64,000 nucleotides of DNA from Symsagittifera roscoffensis (lineage: Eukaryota; Xenacoelomorpha; Acoela; Convolutidae): positions 72,377,617 through 72,441,616 of the forward strand of contig NC_087063.1 in assembly GCF_963678635.1 (NCBI RefSeq), in the 5' to 3' direction. Positions within the stretch are counted from its first letter, which is position 1, and each line of letters opens with the position of its first letter. A program made the position numbers and the translations under genes. Positions 45,340 to 54,625 of this stretch are shown here, piece after piece. The notes beneath the pieces were generated by a model. It saw nothing but the letters and a program-made list of their open reading frames with translations. It was not told the DNA's origin and did not search any database.

Positions 45340-46660
45340 TAGGGTGCAGTTCACCTGATTGTAGGGGACAGCCTGGTACGGGTGCTGACCCGAATCCAGT
45401 CGCACTGGCAGATTGGAGTCTTGAGTTTCTCTGGAGCCGCAACGCCGCAGATGTTGGCATCACTCGAGATGGTAGGGATGGCAAAAATGTACACAGTGAC
45501 TGTAATGTTCTGGACCAATGATGTGTCCAGAGGGGAATTAAGGAAAGTCATGAGGCTACATGATAAAATGAGCTGCATCATGGAGGAGTTGCGGATTCAG
45601 ATGGATCCCGCCATACTCACAGTTTGCACCATCCCTTACAACATGATGGCCGACCAGCACGCGATGGAAATGAACGAGAAAGTGCGGGGCCTGAACGAAA
45701 TAATCAGGCAGATACATCGAAGGAGTGTCCACCCTGTCAGATTGTTGGACGTAGCCGACCAGATGGAGCGGTCCTTCCCGGAGGATGCGTCTTCAGATCG
45801 AATCCACTTCGACAGGCCTAGGGGTGAGGAGTGGTTGAACGACGTCTTCCAGAGGCACATAAATGAGTTGGAGGCAGACCTGCTTGAGACGGCCCGATTC
45901 ACATTCGGTCCACCCACAAATCCCCCTTTCCTTGCCATAAGACCCCTGTCCAGTCGCCTGGGAGCGAGAGTCGACTCAAGAGACATCTCGAGGAGCAGCC
46001 GGACTAGATTACCGGGTTCCACGCCAATGGAAGCCGAGAAAGCGGAGTCATCAACGCCCCAAAGTTCAGTGGTGTCCTCAGTGGTAGTGGTAGAGAATAA
46101 GAGAGTGGAGAAGCCAGCGGAGGCAAGCCGAAAGCGATATCTGGAGAAAATAAAGGAATTGGACCTGGAGGATCTGGAGTGCAGACAGGAGTTGGCAGAC
46201 GTCCTGGGGCTCAAGCATGTGTCACAAGAGGATTTGAGTCGGCACCAGCGCGTAGACTGGCTAAAGGCCCACGAAACGCTTTTCTCAAGAGCAAGAATGA
46301 TGAAGACGGCTGATCTGACTGGGATTCCCATGAGATCAGTCATGGGACCGATAAATTACAGACCTCTCAAGTTGCTGGGGAGTCCGGGACTCATAGTGGA
46401 GCCCCCTAAGCACAGAACAAGTATCGCCAGAATCAGGTTGGCAACTCCTGCGCAGTTGAGGGTGGTAGACAAGCTACTGGATCCAAAAGAGATGGAATTG
46501 CCAGACGCCGCTTACGAGGGTGCGAGATTGGCAGACGACCCAAGATATGTGAAACCCAGTGGCAATGCTCAATTGGCCAAGACACTGGCAGTGTATGACA
46601 GAGCGGATCCAGCAGCCGCGAGAGTGATCATCGTGACGGGATCGGACTTCGAAGGTTCTG
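45340..46660 (+). pseudogene. SGNH/GDSL hydrolase domain in the post-Pol ORF
   Basis: Same frame as the coiled coil, split from it by TAG 45,340; copy B has a Glu codon there. The SGNH blocks are all present: nucleophile block HLIVGDSLVRVL (Ser codon 45,370), Gly block LSFSGAATPQML (about 45,424), Asn block VMFWTNDVSRGE (Asn codon 45,517), and acid-base block SSDRIHFDRPRG (Asp 45,796, His 45,805). Spacing and strand-helix pattern fit SGNH esterases or lipases, which hydrolyse acyl esters. After about 45,900 comes a Ser-rich linker and a conserved C-terminal part (ADLTGIPMRSVMGPINYRPL) of unknown role. Substrate unknown. Confidence 0.75.
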
Positions 46661-47208
46661 GCCAGAAACTCTAGTATACTCGCTGCCAGGTGCAGAATTC
46701 AACCAGATGTTGACCTTGGTGGTGGTGATAAAAGTCAGAGATGCCCTGCGAACCAGAGCTGCTGCTGTTCGTGGGAATGAACGATCACCTGCATGCGGCT
46801 GGGCTTCTAGAGCAGCTGAAAGGGGATGAGCCTACCCCAAAGAAAATATGGGAGGCTATCCGGACGTTGTTTGCCGCGATGAACGAGGTACAGGAAAACG
46901 TCAGTTCGCGAATTGGACCCAAGACGAAAGTGGTATTCACGACGTCCCCCAGATACGCGAGCATGCCCCCTGCTCTGCAGTTTGTGTATGCTATTTTGAT
47001 TCTAATAGCCGAAGGGAACGCATGGCCGATCCTGATTGCAGCTCCCAATCGTGAGCTGGAACCCACGAACTTGAAACTTCGGAAGTCAGAACTGGCGGCG
47101 GCGTGGGCGGACGTGTCCCATGCATTGAGGGGATTTTATGAATTGGCAGACATACTTATTGTACTGGATGAGGTCCTCTTACTTGAGATCTCGAATCTCG
47201 CCAGGTAG
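46600..47208 (+). pseudogene. Second SGNH-like, degenerate domain
   Basis: After two compensating one-base shifts (near 46,665 and 46,731) the reading goes ARVIIVTGSDFEG, then TLVYSLPGAEFNQMLTLVVV, then LLLFVGMNDHLHAAG, then KTKVVFTTSPRYASMP. This order resembles SGNH blocks I, II and III, but block I has Gly-Ser-Asp instead of Gly-Asp-Ser and no Asp-x-x-His end is seen. It may be a structural or binding version of the fold, or a chance resemblance. Copy B (18,829-19,290) keeps the same order. Confidence 0.4.
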
Positions 47209-48309
47209 CTGAAGTTCAGTCCGACAATAGGGGATGACCAACCGATAATAAGTCACCTGACAGCCGGCTTATGGTTCCGAGGCATGGACGTGACCATCAC
47301 GAGCTCCACGAGCAGATCGAAGGGACCAAGTAACGAAAGGAAGAATGTGGCTGCGACTGAAAAGCAACTGGAGTCAATGGTGTATCGACTAACACAAGAG
47401 AGATGCAGGTGGCCGCTTCTAACACCAAGACTAAAGAATGCTACTGACAAGACAAAGGAGAGTGCCCCACCTCTCGTGAAGCAGATCTGGGAATTATTTG
47501 AGGAATAATTGGAGGTAGCCGAGAGCAGGGAGATTACGGTGGCTAGGTTCATCACGGCAGCGAACGAGGTCACTATTGGAGGATTCTGGAGGGAACATGC
47601 AAAAGGTGAGCTGAGGACGAGGAAAGATCACGAAATCCTGAAATTCTTGATTCCCTGTTGGGAGAAGAAATACATGGCTGGCGTTTTTTGTGCGAAAGAG
47701 ACCATATTCGGGGCCTTTGTACAAGAACTGTTGAGCATGCCCATAAGCCTCTTGCTAGCCCTATACTTAGTTTACCCGAGGTACCTGTTTAACATGGGTC
47801 CAGCGTACCTGTTCAGTCGGGGTGTAGAGACACTTCGGATTGATGGGTATCTGGCACTGGTGCTCCTGACTCATGGCGAATTGGTGTCATTTCATCGGTT
47901 GATGAAATATGGGGAACCCCTGTCGATGGGAAAGACCCACTCGAGTATAGACACTTACTCGTACAAGTGCGCAGCGGGACTGAAGACGTTGCTGGTGGAG
48001 TATCGTCTGATGCAAAACCGACACTTGACCGGTGAGGAGAAGAACTCGAAGACGAGAGAGGAATGGAGGGATTGGAATGGCGGTATCCCTCTACTAACCG
48101 ATCTATGCCTGGCGATGAGGTCTGACCCAGTGAGAGTGATCAGGGGACTAGACGAGGTCGTGATTTGTATTTACGGACCAGCGGTGACATACGCCTTTCC
48201 GGACCCTCTAGTGGCTGCATACCGCCATTCAGTAGTGCACCTGAGCTTAACAAGCGTGTTGGATGGGACGGCGCTGAACTGGTGTCAACAAGAGGTGTTC
48301 GGGCACTGA
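47209..48309 (+). pseudogene. Post-Pol ORF, unrecognised region
   Basis: Frame 1 continues, with stops at 47,206 and 47,506, through a long open piece from 47,509 to 48,309. Features: a hydrophobic stretch MPISLLLALYLVYPRYLF near 47,740-47,795, then mostly helical sequence with several Cys and Trp (for example EEWRDWNGGIPLLTDLCLAM near 48,060). No counterpart in copies A or B, where this part is deleted. I recognise no family. Base composition and frame continuity say it belongs to the element. Confidence 0.5.
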
Positions 48310-49331
48310 TGAGTAATACAGTCGTGAAGGCCCCATTGAGACGTATCCCAAGTTTTGGAACCTGAATCCCCTGACGGCGAACGGACAAGAGATCTTGAGA
48401 ATCCCCGCGTGGAAAAAGAGCTTCGAGTTAGTAAAAAAGGACACTAGAAAAAGAAAACTTACCCGCAACCATTCCTGAGTTTCCAACAGTCAGGAGAATG
48501 ACCCTGGGGATCAATAGCCCCCTGGTAGTCCCATCCCTGTTCGCGAGAGCTACGTTAGAGAGACAGCAAGTGGAGTTCATCGATGGTTGGGACCCCTTGT
48601 TCATTGGATATACGGCGGCGGTCTATTTCCACACCTGCGATATCAAGATAAACTCATGGACAACTCAAGCAAAGAAAATGAGACGCTCAATGCCTCCAAA
48701 ATTCGAGGTGCGGGAGATCTTGAGAACAGTTGATCGGTCGACCTTGGAGAACGAATCACCGATATGGGATGATGGCAGGATGATCGTAGAAGAGGGACAC
48801 ATCGCGCTGAAGGACGAGATGAAGTTTGCCACAAGGAAGTATCGGGCGCCTTACGGATTGGAACAGGTGGAAATGAGGCAAAAAGGTAAAGAGCTGGATG
48901 CGGCAGGCTTGTTATATGTGGCTCTGACGGAATATAAGAAGCAAGACCCCGCGACACCCTCACCCCTGGGAAGATTTAGGAAGATACTTGAGAGGAGGCA
49001 AGCCGAGTCGGGAGAAGAGAGCATGGACGAAACTCTCAGTGAAACAGGAGAGGAAATGGAAGTGGGGAATACACCTGAGCCGAAACCAGCTGAGGTGGAT
49101 TTCACCGCCCAGGAGCTACTGCAGGACCTGAGCGGAGACGATTGGGCAGACACTGCCACGCCACCTCTGACCTCATCCCCTCGTAAGAACCTGGAACTAC
49201 CATTGACAAATGAGACTTCCAACATGGGGATGATACTCTTGAGAGCTGAAGAGAGGCAAATGATACGTTTGAGGGGAACAAGAGTATGTTTCTGGGGACT
49301 CTGGATGAGAATGCTTGGCGGGATTTCTTGA
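48310..49331 (+). pseudogene. Post-Pol ORF, unrecognised region with acidic end
   Basis: Reading moves to frame 2 (YPKFWNLNPLTANGQEILRI at about 48,341) and then frame 3 from about 48,430 to 49,331. It includes GINSPLVVPSLFARATLERQ, a Lys/Arg/Glu-rich helical part, and a Ser/Glu-rich acidic segment (SGEESMDETLSETGEEMEVG near 49,011). The minus-strand frame 48,851-49,888 is a shadow. No family recognised. Confidence 0.5.
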
Positions 49332-49962
49332 GTGAATTTAATCATGAGACGAAGAGCGAGACCACGCTGGATAACTTCAAGGAAGAACTGTGGAACACGG
49401 TAGTCAAGTTTGGTGAACCGGTGTTGATGGGCACGGGACTGGATGAAAAAGCAAGAAAGGAGTTGCTGAGCAAGATGGTCATTTTGAGGGAGACGCGACA
49501 GAAGACCAAAGATGATGAATGTAAAGACGGCTCTACTCTGAAGAAAAAGACTGATGATAAAATGATTCAAGTTGAAGGGGAGGATAAGATTAAGACTAGT
49601 AATATGATTAAGAGTACTAATATCCTTAAGGCTCGAGCAGGGAGGAGGCAAGAGTTGGAAGGGTCGGACGGAGAGATCGAATCTGTGATGATAGTGACGA
49701 CACCCCCAAGCAAAAGAGGAAGCGGGAGATGGAGGAGTTGAGCAGCCCGTCGGTGGATGCCGTCTCGGAGAAGAACTTGAGGGAGACTGCCCCCATGATC
49801 TTAGCGCGGTGGAAGACGGCAGCTTACAGGAGTAGCTCCGAACCAAGGAGGCTAGCCGAAATAGTGAAAGAGATTGAGGTCTCGACAAGTCTGGTAACGG
49901 AGGAGGACTTCAAACCTCAGAAGCCAGGCTCGACAAAGGGTTCGACGGGTGGACAAACCTGA
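49286..49962 (+). pseudogene. Post-Pol ORF, Lys/Glu-rich region
   Basis: Frame 2 from 49,286 (LGTLDENAWRDFLSEFNHET) to about 49,700, then frame 1 from 49,729 (MEELSSPSVDAVSEKNLRET) to 49,962. The join MIVTTPPSKR..REME is matched by copy A at 8,405-8,465, where the deletion junction lies just before it. Probably a linker or regulatory region. No family recognised. Confidence 0.5.
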
Positions 49963-51330
49963 GAAGTGGATGTGGGCAGAGAATGGATCTCGAGCGATCA
50001 TCAAGCTATTGGCAAACAAGTGTCCAACGACCCTCTTGAGAAGAATGCGACGAGGAATACGGCTTGACCTTGGTGGGTGGCCCTAGAGACGATGAAGGAA
50101 TTGGAGGACTGTCTGAAGAAGCTTGATCAAGGGGTGTCCCGCGAGCGTCGCAATTGGGCTACTCAACAGAAAGCCGAAGTCAACAAGCTGGAATTGGGAA
50201 GTCAGCTAAAGCGAACTTGGTAGAGCCTGTTGCGGGATTATTTTGAGGAGGCGATGAGAACACCTTCATCAGCATTGACTCTGATGGCGAATCTCTTCGT
50301 CAGAACCGCGGGACAACTGATGTTTGCGTGGAGCCTAGTGGGAATAGAGTTGGAGGTCTTGACTTCATGTGACAAATTGAAGTTGGGCAGTAAAAACCTG
50401 GAAGTCTATCAGATGCTGGTACAACACGTCGCGAGGGACAACTTCGGTCTGAGCCTGGCGAGAAGAGAAGATGCCACTTGTTTCTTGAGGTGGATAAAAT
50501 CCGTAATGACCAATAGCACCGTCCAAGCGTGTCATCGAAAGGCCATGGGGAGCAAAGCTATGAAGAGAAGAGTCTCCACCGTCATACTGAACGTGTACCA
50601 GAGTACGGGAATCGAGAAGGAGGATGACTCGAGGCAATCCCTAGAGAATCATGGAAAACTTGATGAGATACGAAGATTCCACAACAAGAAATTTGAAGAG
50701 GGGCATGATGTGCATCGCAACTTAGCCTTGACTGAGTGTTACGCGAGACCCAATAAAAAGGGAGAGTATCAATACGTGTCTGGAGTGATGGGAATAGCGT
50801 ACAATCCTTTCTTGAATTCAGAAGCCGCGAATGCTTACAGGAATCATGAGGTGGCGTAGAGGATAATCGTAATCAATTCAATGGAAAGGGAGAAACCGAG
50901 CCTGGGCCTGCTACTTGAGGCGACGCCAAAGGTGATAAGCGTGCCGCGCTCGAGCAAAAGAGTAGAATTGAGGATGGGAAATGGAAATGGCATAATGACT
51001 ACGAATTTGGGAACGGTTTGGAAATTGCTGAGACCTTCCTGGTGTCCCCATCCCCATGCGAGCTTGATTGAAGAAGTCACGGAACGAGTGAGGCTAACAC
51101 CAACAAAAGATGAGGATCTGGGAACGTTGGACGTGATTTACAAATTGATCCTACCACAAAGTAAAAAGTCGGGCGGAGCAACGAGTAAGCTGGGATCAGT
51201 AAAGAAGTTGGAACATGGTAGCTGTCTTGACTTGACGTGCGGAGGCGGAGGGCACACCAGTGATGGACGATCATGTGTCAGAATACAATCTTTTCAGGGA
51301 GAAGACCTAGCACTTGGTTTGGTGACATAA
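49963..51330 (+). pseudogene. Post-Pol ORF, helical region shared with copy A
   Basis: Frame 1 with stops at 49,960, 50,221 and 50,857. The best-kept part is 50,230-50,859: FLRWIKSVMTNSTVQACHRK, then ILNVYQSTGIEKEDD, then DEIRRFHNKKFEEGHDVHRN. Copy A (8,530-9,080) matches it across stops, so it is a genuine family module. The next piece to 51,330 includes WKLLRPSWCPHPHASLIEEV and a Gly-rich loop LTCGGGGHTSDG. Function unknown. Confidence 0.55.
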
Positions 51331-52010
51331 CAGAAAGAGAGAAGAGCGAGGTGCAGATAATGGCTGAGTGCTATACGAAAACTACAGTGAATATAGCAAC
51401 GGCGCTGGGGTTCTTCTCTAGAATGTGTAGTCTGCAATCACTGGAGATGCTGGAGTCTGAACACCATTTGATGACGGCGTTGAGCGTGGAGTCGTGGCCA
51501 GGGGCGTTGCAAACCACCCAGAAACATATCAGAGGAGGGAAACTTGGTCTAGAGGCGGAGATGGGACTGCCAGTGAGCGAAGGTTATGGCCTGCCTGTAA
51601 ATGCAAAGTCTTTGGTGGGATCAGTAATGGCCAACGTATGTGGGAGCCATTATCCATTGCACATGGCAATGGTGGAGGTATCCAGCCAAAGGATACTAGT
51701 GGATAAGGCCTTCTCGGTACCCAAGTGCCTACGGCTGGCGGCTCGAATGTCGCATCATTCACACAGACTGTTGAGGAAGATCCTGGGAACGGTGCCAAGG
51801 GCACAAAGAGATGACTTGAGTGAAATCTTATGAGAAGAACTCTTGAGCTAAGGAGACGAAAACAGGAGTGATTTTGAGAGACAGAAGGCCATCGGGAAGC
51901 CGATGGATAGTGTCCCAGCGCCGGAGGAGGATGATGTGATGTACGAGAAAATGATGGAACTGGAGCCTCTGCTGGAAGCCTCGGGGGAACGCAATCTCCG
52001 ATTTACAAAA
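51273..52010 (+). pseudogene. Post-Pol ORF, distal region (end of best copy)
   Basis: Frame 3, 51,273-51,833, after a frameshift near 51,290: MAECYTKTTVNIATALGFFS, GYGLPVNAKSLVGSVMANVC, YPLHMAMVEVSSQRILVDKA. Two units of copy A match it. A frame-3 stop is at 51,831, followed by a short remnant (GERNLRF near 51,989), and then recognisable element sequence stops. Copy A continues for another 0.9 kb, so the best copy is truncated at its 3' end and no 3' LTR follows. Confidence 0.55.
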
Positions 52011-52122
52011 TGATACAGAAAGTAATTATAACAAAAGCTAGTAGACTGATTAATTAGTTTGGTATTGGCAGGTCCATGATGTCAATTGGAAGTCGGCACT
52101 TTCGATTCGAATTGGTTTGATA

Positions 52123-52187
52123 GTAAACGTCTATCGCGAACTTGGTAGTAAACGTCTATAGTGAACTTGGTAGTAAACGTCTATCGG
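52123..52187. repeat. 25-bp tandem repeat (three units)
   Basis: Three units containing TAGTAAACGTCTATCGCGAA and TTGG, just past the 3' end of the element. No known role. Confidence 0.85.
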
Positions 52188-52710
52188 CTGCTACGCAAGG
52201 ACCTTACTCGACACTTTACCTACCGCTCTTTGAAATACCGCGGTGTCGATTAAAAAGGACTGATTCCTCGTTTTACCACAGAGTGTGCTATCTAGCCAAT
52301 AGATTCATATCAAGACACGTATTTCTGTATTTGATCACCCAAAAGCTTTCAAAACTGATGTATTCAATCTCTTTATAATTTTCTTGAACGACACGTATAA
52401 TCGCAGCAAATCGTGCAGTAAATTCGTTTTTTGTTATTGTTTAAATTGTTGATTGTGCCACATGTAAATTACCTTAAGCAGCGTTTCTCTGTAGCTCTAC
52501 AGTTTGGTAACAGTGCTTCTGTTCTGAGCACACTAGAAGCTAGTGACGAATTTGACGGAACTTTTTATTTCTTGAGATAATACAAGCTTTTCCTTATTAT
52601 GTTTTCAACACCTTCCTCACTCCAAAGAACAGATCATTATTGTATAAAGTCGGATCTGTTTTTATATTTTTGTAAATTAAAATAAATTTTGTGAAGACCT
52701 TTTAATATTT
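52188..52710. other. AT-rich stretch without a gene
   Basis: Start of host-type base composition. The short open frame at 52,142-52,378 has no relatives in the window and no codon pattern that stands out. Confidence 0.5.
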
Positions 52711-53060
52711 CACCTAACTCGCAAGTAAAAGTGTTCAATAAAAGTGTTCCATTATTTGGCGGGATTGTTAATATGGTTACATGTCAGTATTTAGACAGCC
52801 GCGTATTCATACTGGTCAGTATTTAGACAATTACTGTTTCATCCAATCAGAATCGAGACAAAGAAGAAATTAATAAATAATTATTATTTATTTTGGATTA
52901 TTTATGTTTTTTTCTCGATTCTGATTGGTTCATACAGTATTTGTCTAAATACTGACCAGTATGAATACGCGGCTGTCTAAATACTGGCTGCACTCCGTTA
53001 ATATAATCACGATCTGTAGCTTTGGAAATTTAACAGCATCTGTTCTGTGCTTCAGTTTTG
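52711..53060. repeat. Dispersed repeat interrupted by a MITE
   Basis: Begins CCTAACTCGCAAGTAAAAGT and continues after the MITE with GCTTTGGAAATTTAACAGCA and TCTGTTCTGTGCTTCAG. The same words in the same order occur at 60,660-60,800 and 62,404-62,520 (CTAACTCGCAAATAAAAGTG, TTTGGAAATTTCACTGTAGC, TGTTCTCTGCTTTATTTG). It is therefore a copy of a dispersed repeat, split by the insertion at 52,775-52,996. Confidence 0.7.
52775..52996. mobile_element. 222-bp MITE with long inverted repeats and 8-bp duplication
   Basis: The ends form inverted repeats of about 80 bp: left from CAGTATTTAGACAGCCGCGT (52,785) to AATCAGAATCGAGA, right the reverse complement, ending CTGTCTAAATACTG at 52,986. About 10 less well matched bases extend each end (GGTTACATGT and GCTGCACTCC). 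The element is flanked by the direct repeat GTTAATAT at 52,767-52,774 and 52,997-53,004. An internal AT-rich centre separates the arms; there is no coding capacity. An 8-bp duplication would fit a hAT-type transposase acting in trans. Confidence 0.85.
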
Positions 53061-53763
53061 CTTGCTTGCTCAGAGTTGTAATTCAGAACTGCATTCTTAA
53101 CAACTTTTAGGTTTCCGGAGTTGCCTGAATTTAAAGTTTTAGCATCAAAGGGTATGAGAAGCTAGGAGTTGAGGGAAAGGGTCCATCCATCTCCGATGGG
53201 TGGAATGATTTTCTCTGCTGTACAAAAACAATAGTAATGTTGTAACTTAAGAGTAGTAAGGTGCAAGCCCTGTTTTTAGGAGTGACCTCGTGGTCTGGGG
53301 ATACTGAGACATAGCCATGAGCTCAATATTTTAGCATAGAACTAAATTAGTTTGCTTGGCTCGGCTGATATGTTTTGAACATTAACGATTTTATGGATCC
53401 GATGTTACGATAACAACATTGAATTGGCTATAGTAGGTACGGTTAAAAGTACGAAAAGCTCAATTTGGACGCTAGCCAATCGTTTTAGGTTCTGGCTTTA
53501 CTTTCCGGCATGTACTTTCGGGCGAATGTTACAATGCCTCTGCAAATGTTTCGCCATCAATGAGTGGCCCTATCGACTATATTCACGCGTTATGTGATGC
53601 TATTTTTGTTCGACATTTCAAATACTTTATTCTGTGTTTCAGATACAAAGATATGCTATGAGTATTTTCATTGAAATAATACGTTTAAAATTGTCCTCAA
53701 CGGATTCTCTTTCTTCAGTGCACATATTGTTTAATGGATAAAACAAAAAAGATTGCTTGAATA
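53061..53763 (+). other. Upstream region of the PPP1R15-like gene
   Basis: No gene seen. It should contain the promoter and 5' untranslated region of the host gene, but no start site or TATA element can be fixed. An in-frame TGA (53,758) lies just before the first ATG. An upstream noncoding exon cannot be excluded. Confidence 0.4.
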
Positions 53764-54625
53764 ATGATTTCCAACCGGAAATTTGCCCCAATATGCAGTG
53801 TCTTGTTGACATTGCTGACTCGTTTCTCTTTCGTTTTTGAAAATTTGAATTGGTTTGGGAGTAAATTACGATACGTTTTCGGACTAATTTCTCATCGCTA
53901 CTGCATTCATCGGCTTACACCATACCCAAGACTGAAGTACCAAAACACCCCAACAGAAACTCCTTCTTCTTTTTTGAATAAAGTCCTTAAAGAAAGTTCA
54001 AGATTTACTTGGCGGAAAATGTATTTCCCTAATTTACCGTTTACTTCAGCGTACTCCTCTACTTCTCCGAAATTTTATGTGACTGATCGAAGTTATATAA
54101 ATTGCGACGTGAATCGGTTGACTTCAGATCGACCTATACAATTAGATAATTCTATAGTTATTAACGTAGAGTCTGTTGAGACGCCGATGAATAATATTTC
54201 TCTTCCCTCGGGTGAGGACGGTAACCACAAACGTCTCTCTGACAGCGGTTCATCAGATAATTCTGAAGATTTGGTTGTTTTCACAGTGTATGAAAAGGAA
54301 TGCCTCGAAGCAGATTTCCAGGACAGTGCCGAGTCATCTGAATCGGATAATGTGACTGGAGAATCTTCGGACGAAGGCGGTTGGACCAGCGACTGTGAAC
54401 AACTATGCGCCCAGTTGTACGAAAAACAGACAATCAATTCAGACCATCGTCGAATTACCGAGGACTTGTCAAACATTACGTATCTGGAAAAAGCCTATTC
54501 AGAAAAAATTGATAGTAGATATTTTGAAGGCGTCAATTTATTTTTTATGACCAAAGCCGTGCGAGAATTGGATTCTGGAGAAAGCACGTCCGATGAAGAT
54601 CAACCCAAAGAATTGGATTGTGGAG
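53764..54625 (+). CDS. PPP1R15-like exon 1
   Basis: 287 codons plus one base. It starts MISNRKFAPICSVLLTLLTR, a basic and hydrophobic stretch like the membrane-associating N-terminus of CReP/GADD34. The second half is acidic and Ser-rich (DSAESSESDNVTGESSDEGG), with a Trp/Cys-containing element WTSDCEQLCAQLY. The donor is GGAG/GTAAGT. Open reading past the donor (to 54,657) is intron read-through. Confidence 0.88.

Noticed and set aside
48851-49888. 345-codon minus-strand open frame
   Set aside because: It is a shadow of plus-strand post-Pol frames, is Ser/Pro/Leu-rich as expected from the complement of Glu/Lys-rich coding sequence, and has no relatives in the other copies.
35121-51833. Reassigned stop codons or programmed readthrough to explain many in-frame stops
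   Set aside because: Stops of all three types occur, at different places in different copies, mixed with frameshifts and catalytic losses. The host gene uses a normal TAA and ordinary Trp codons. Decay explains them better.
44089-52010. Retroviral envelope gene after Pol
   Set aside because: No signal peptide, furin-type site, fusion peptide or membrane anchor pattern is seen; the recognisable modules are a coiled coil and SGNH hydrolase.
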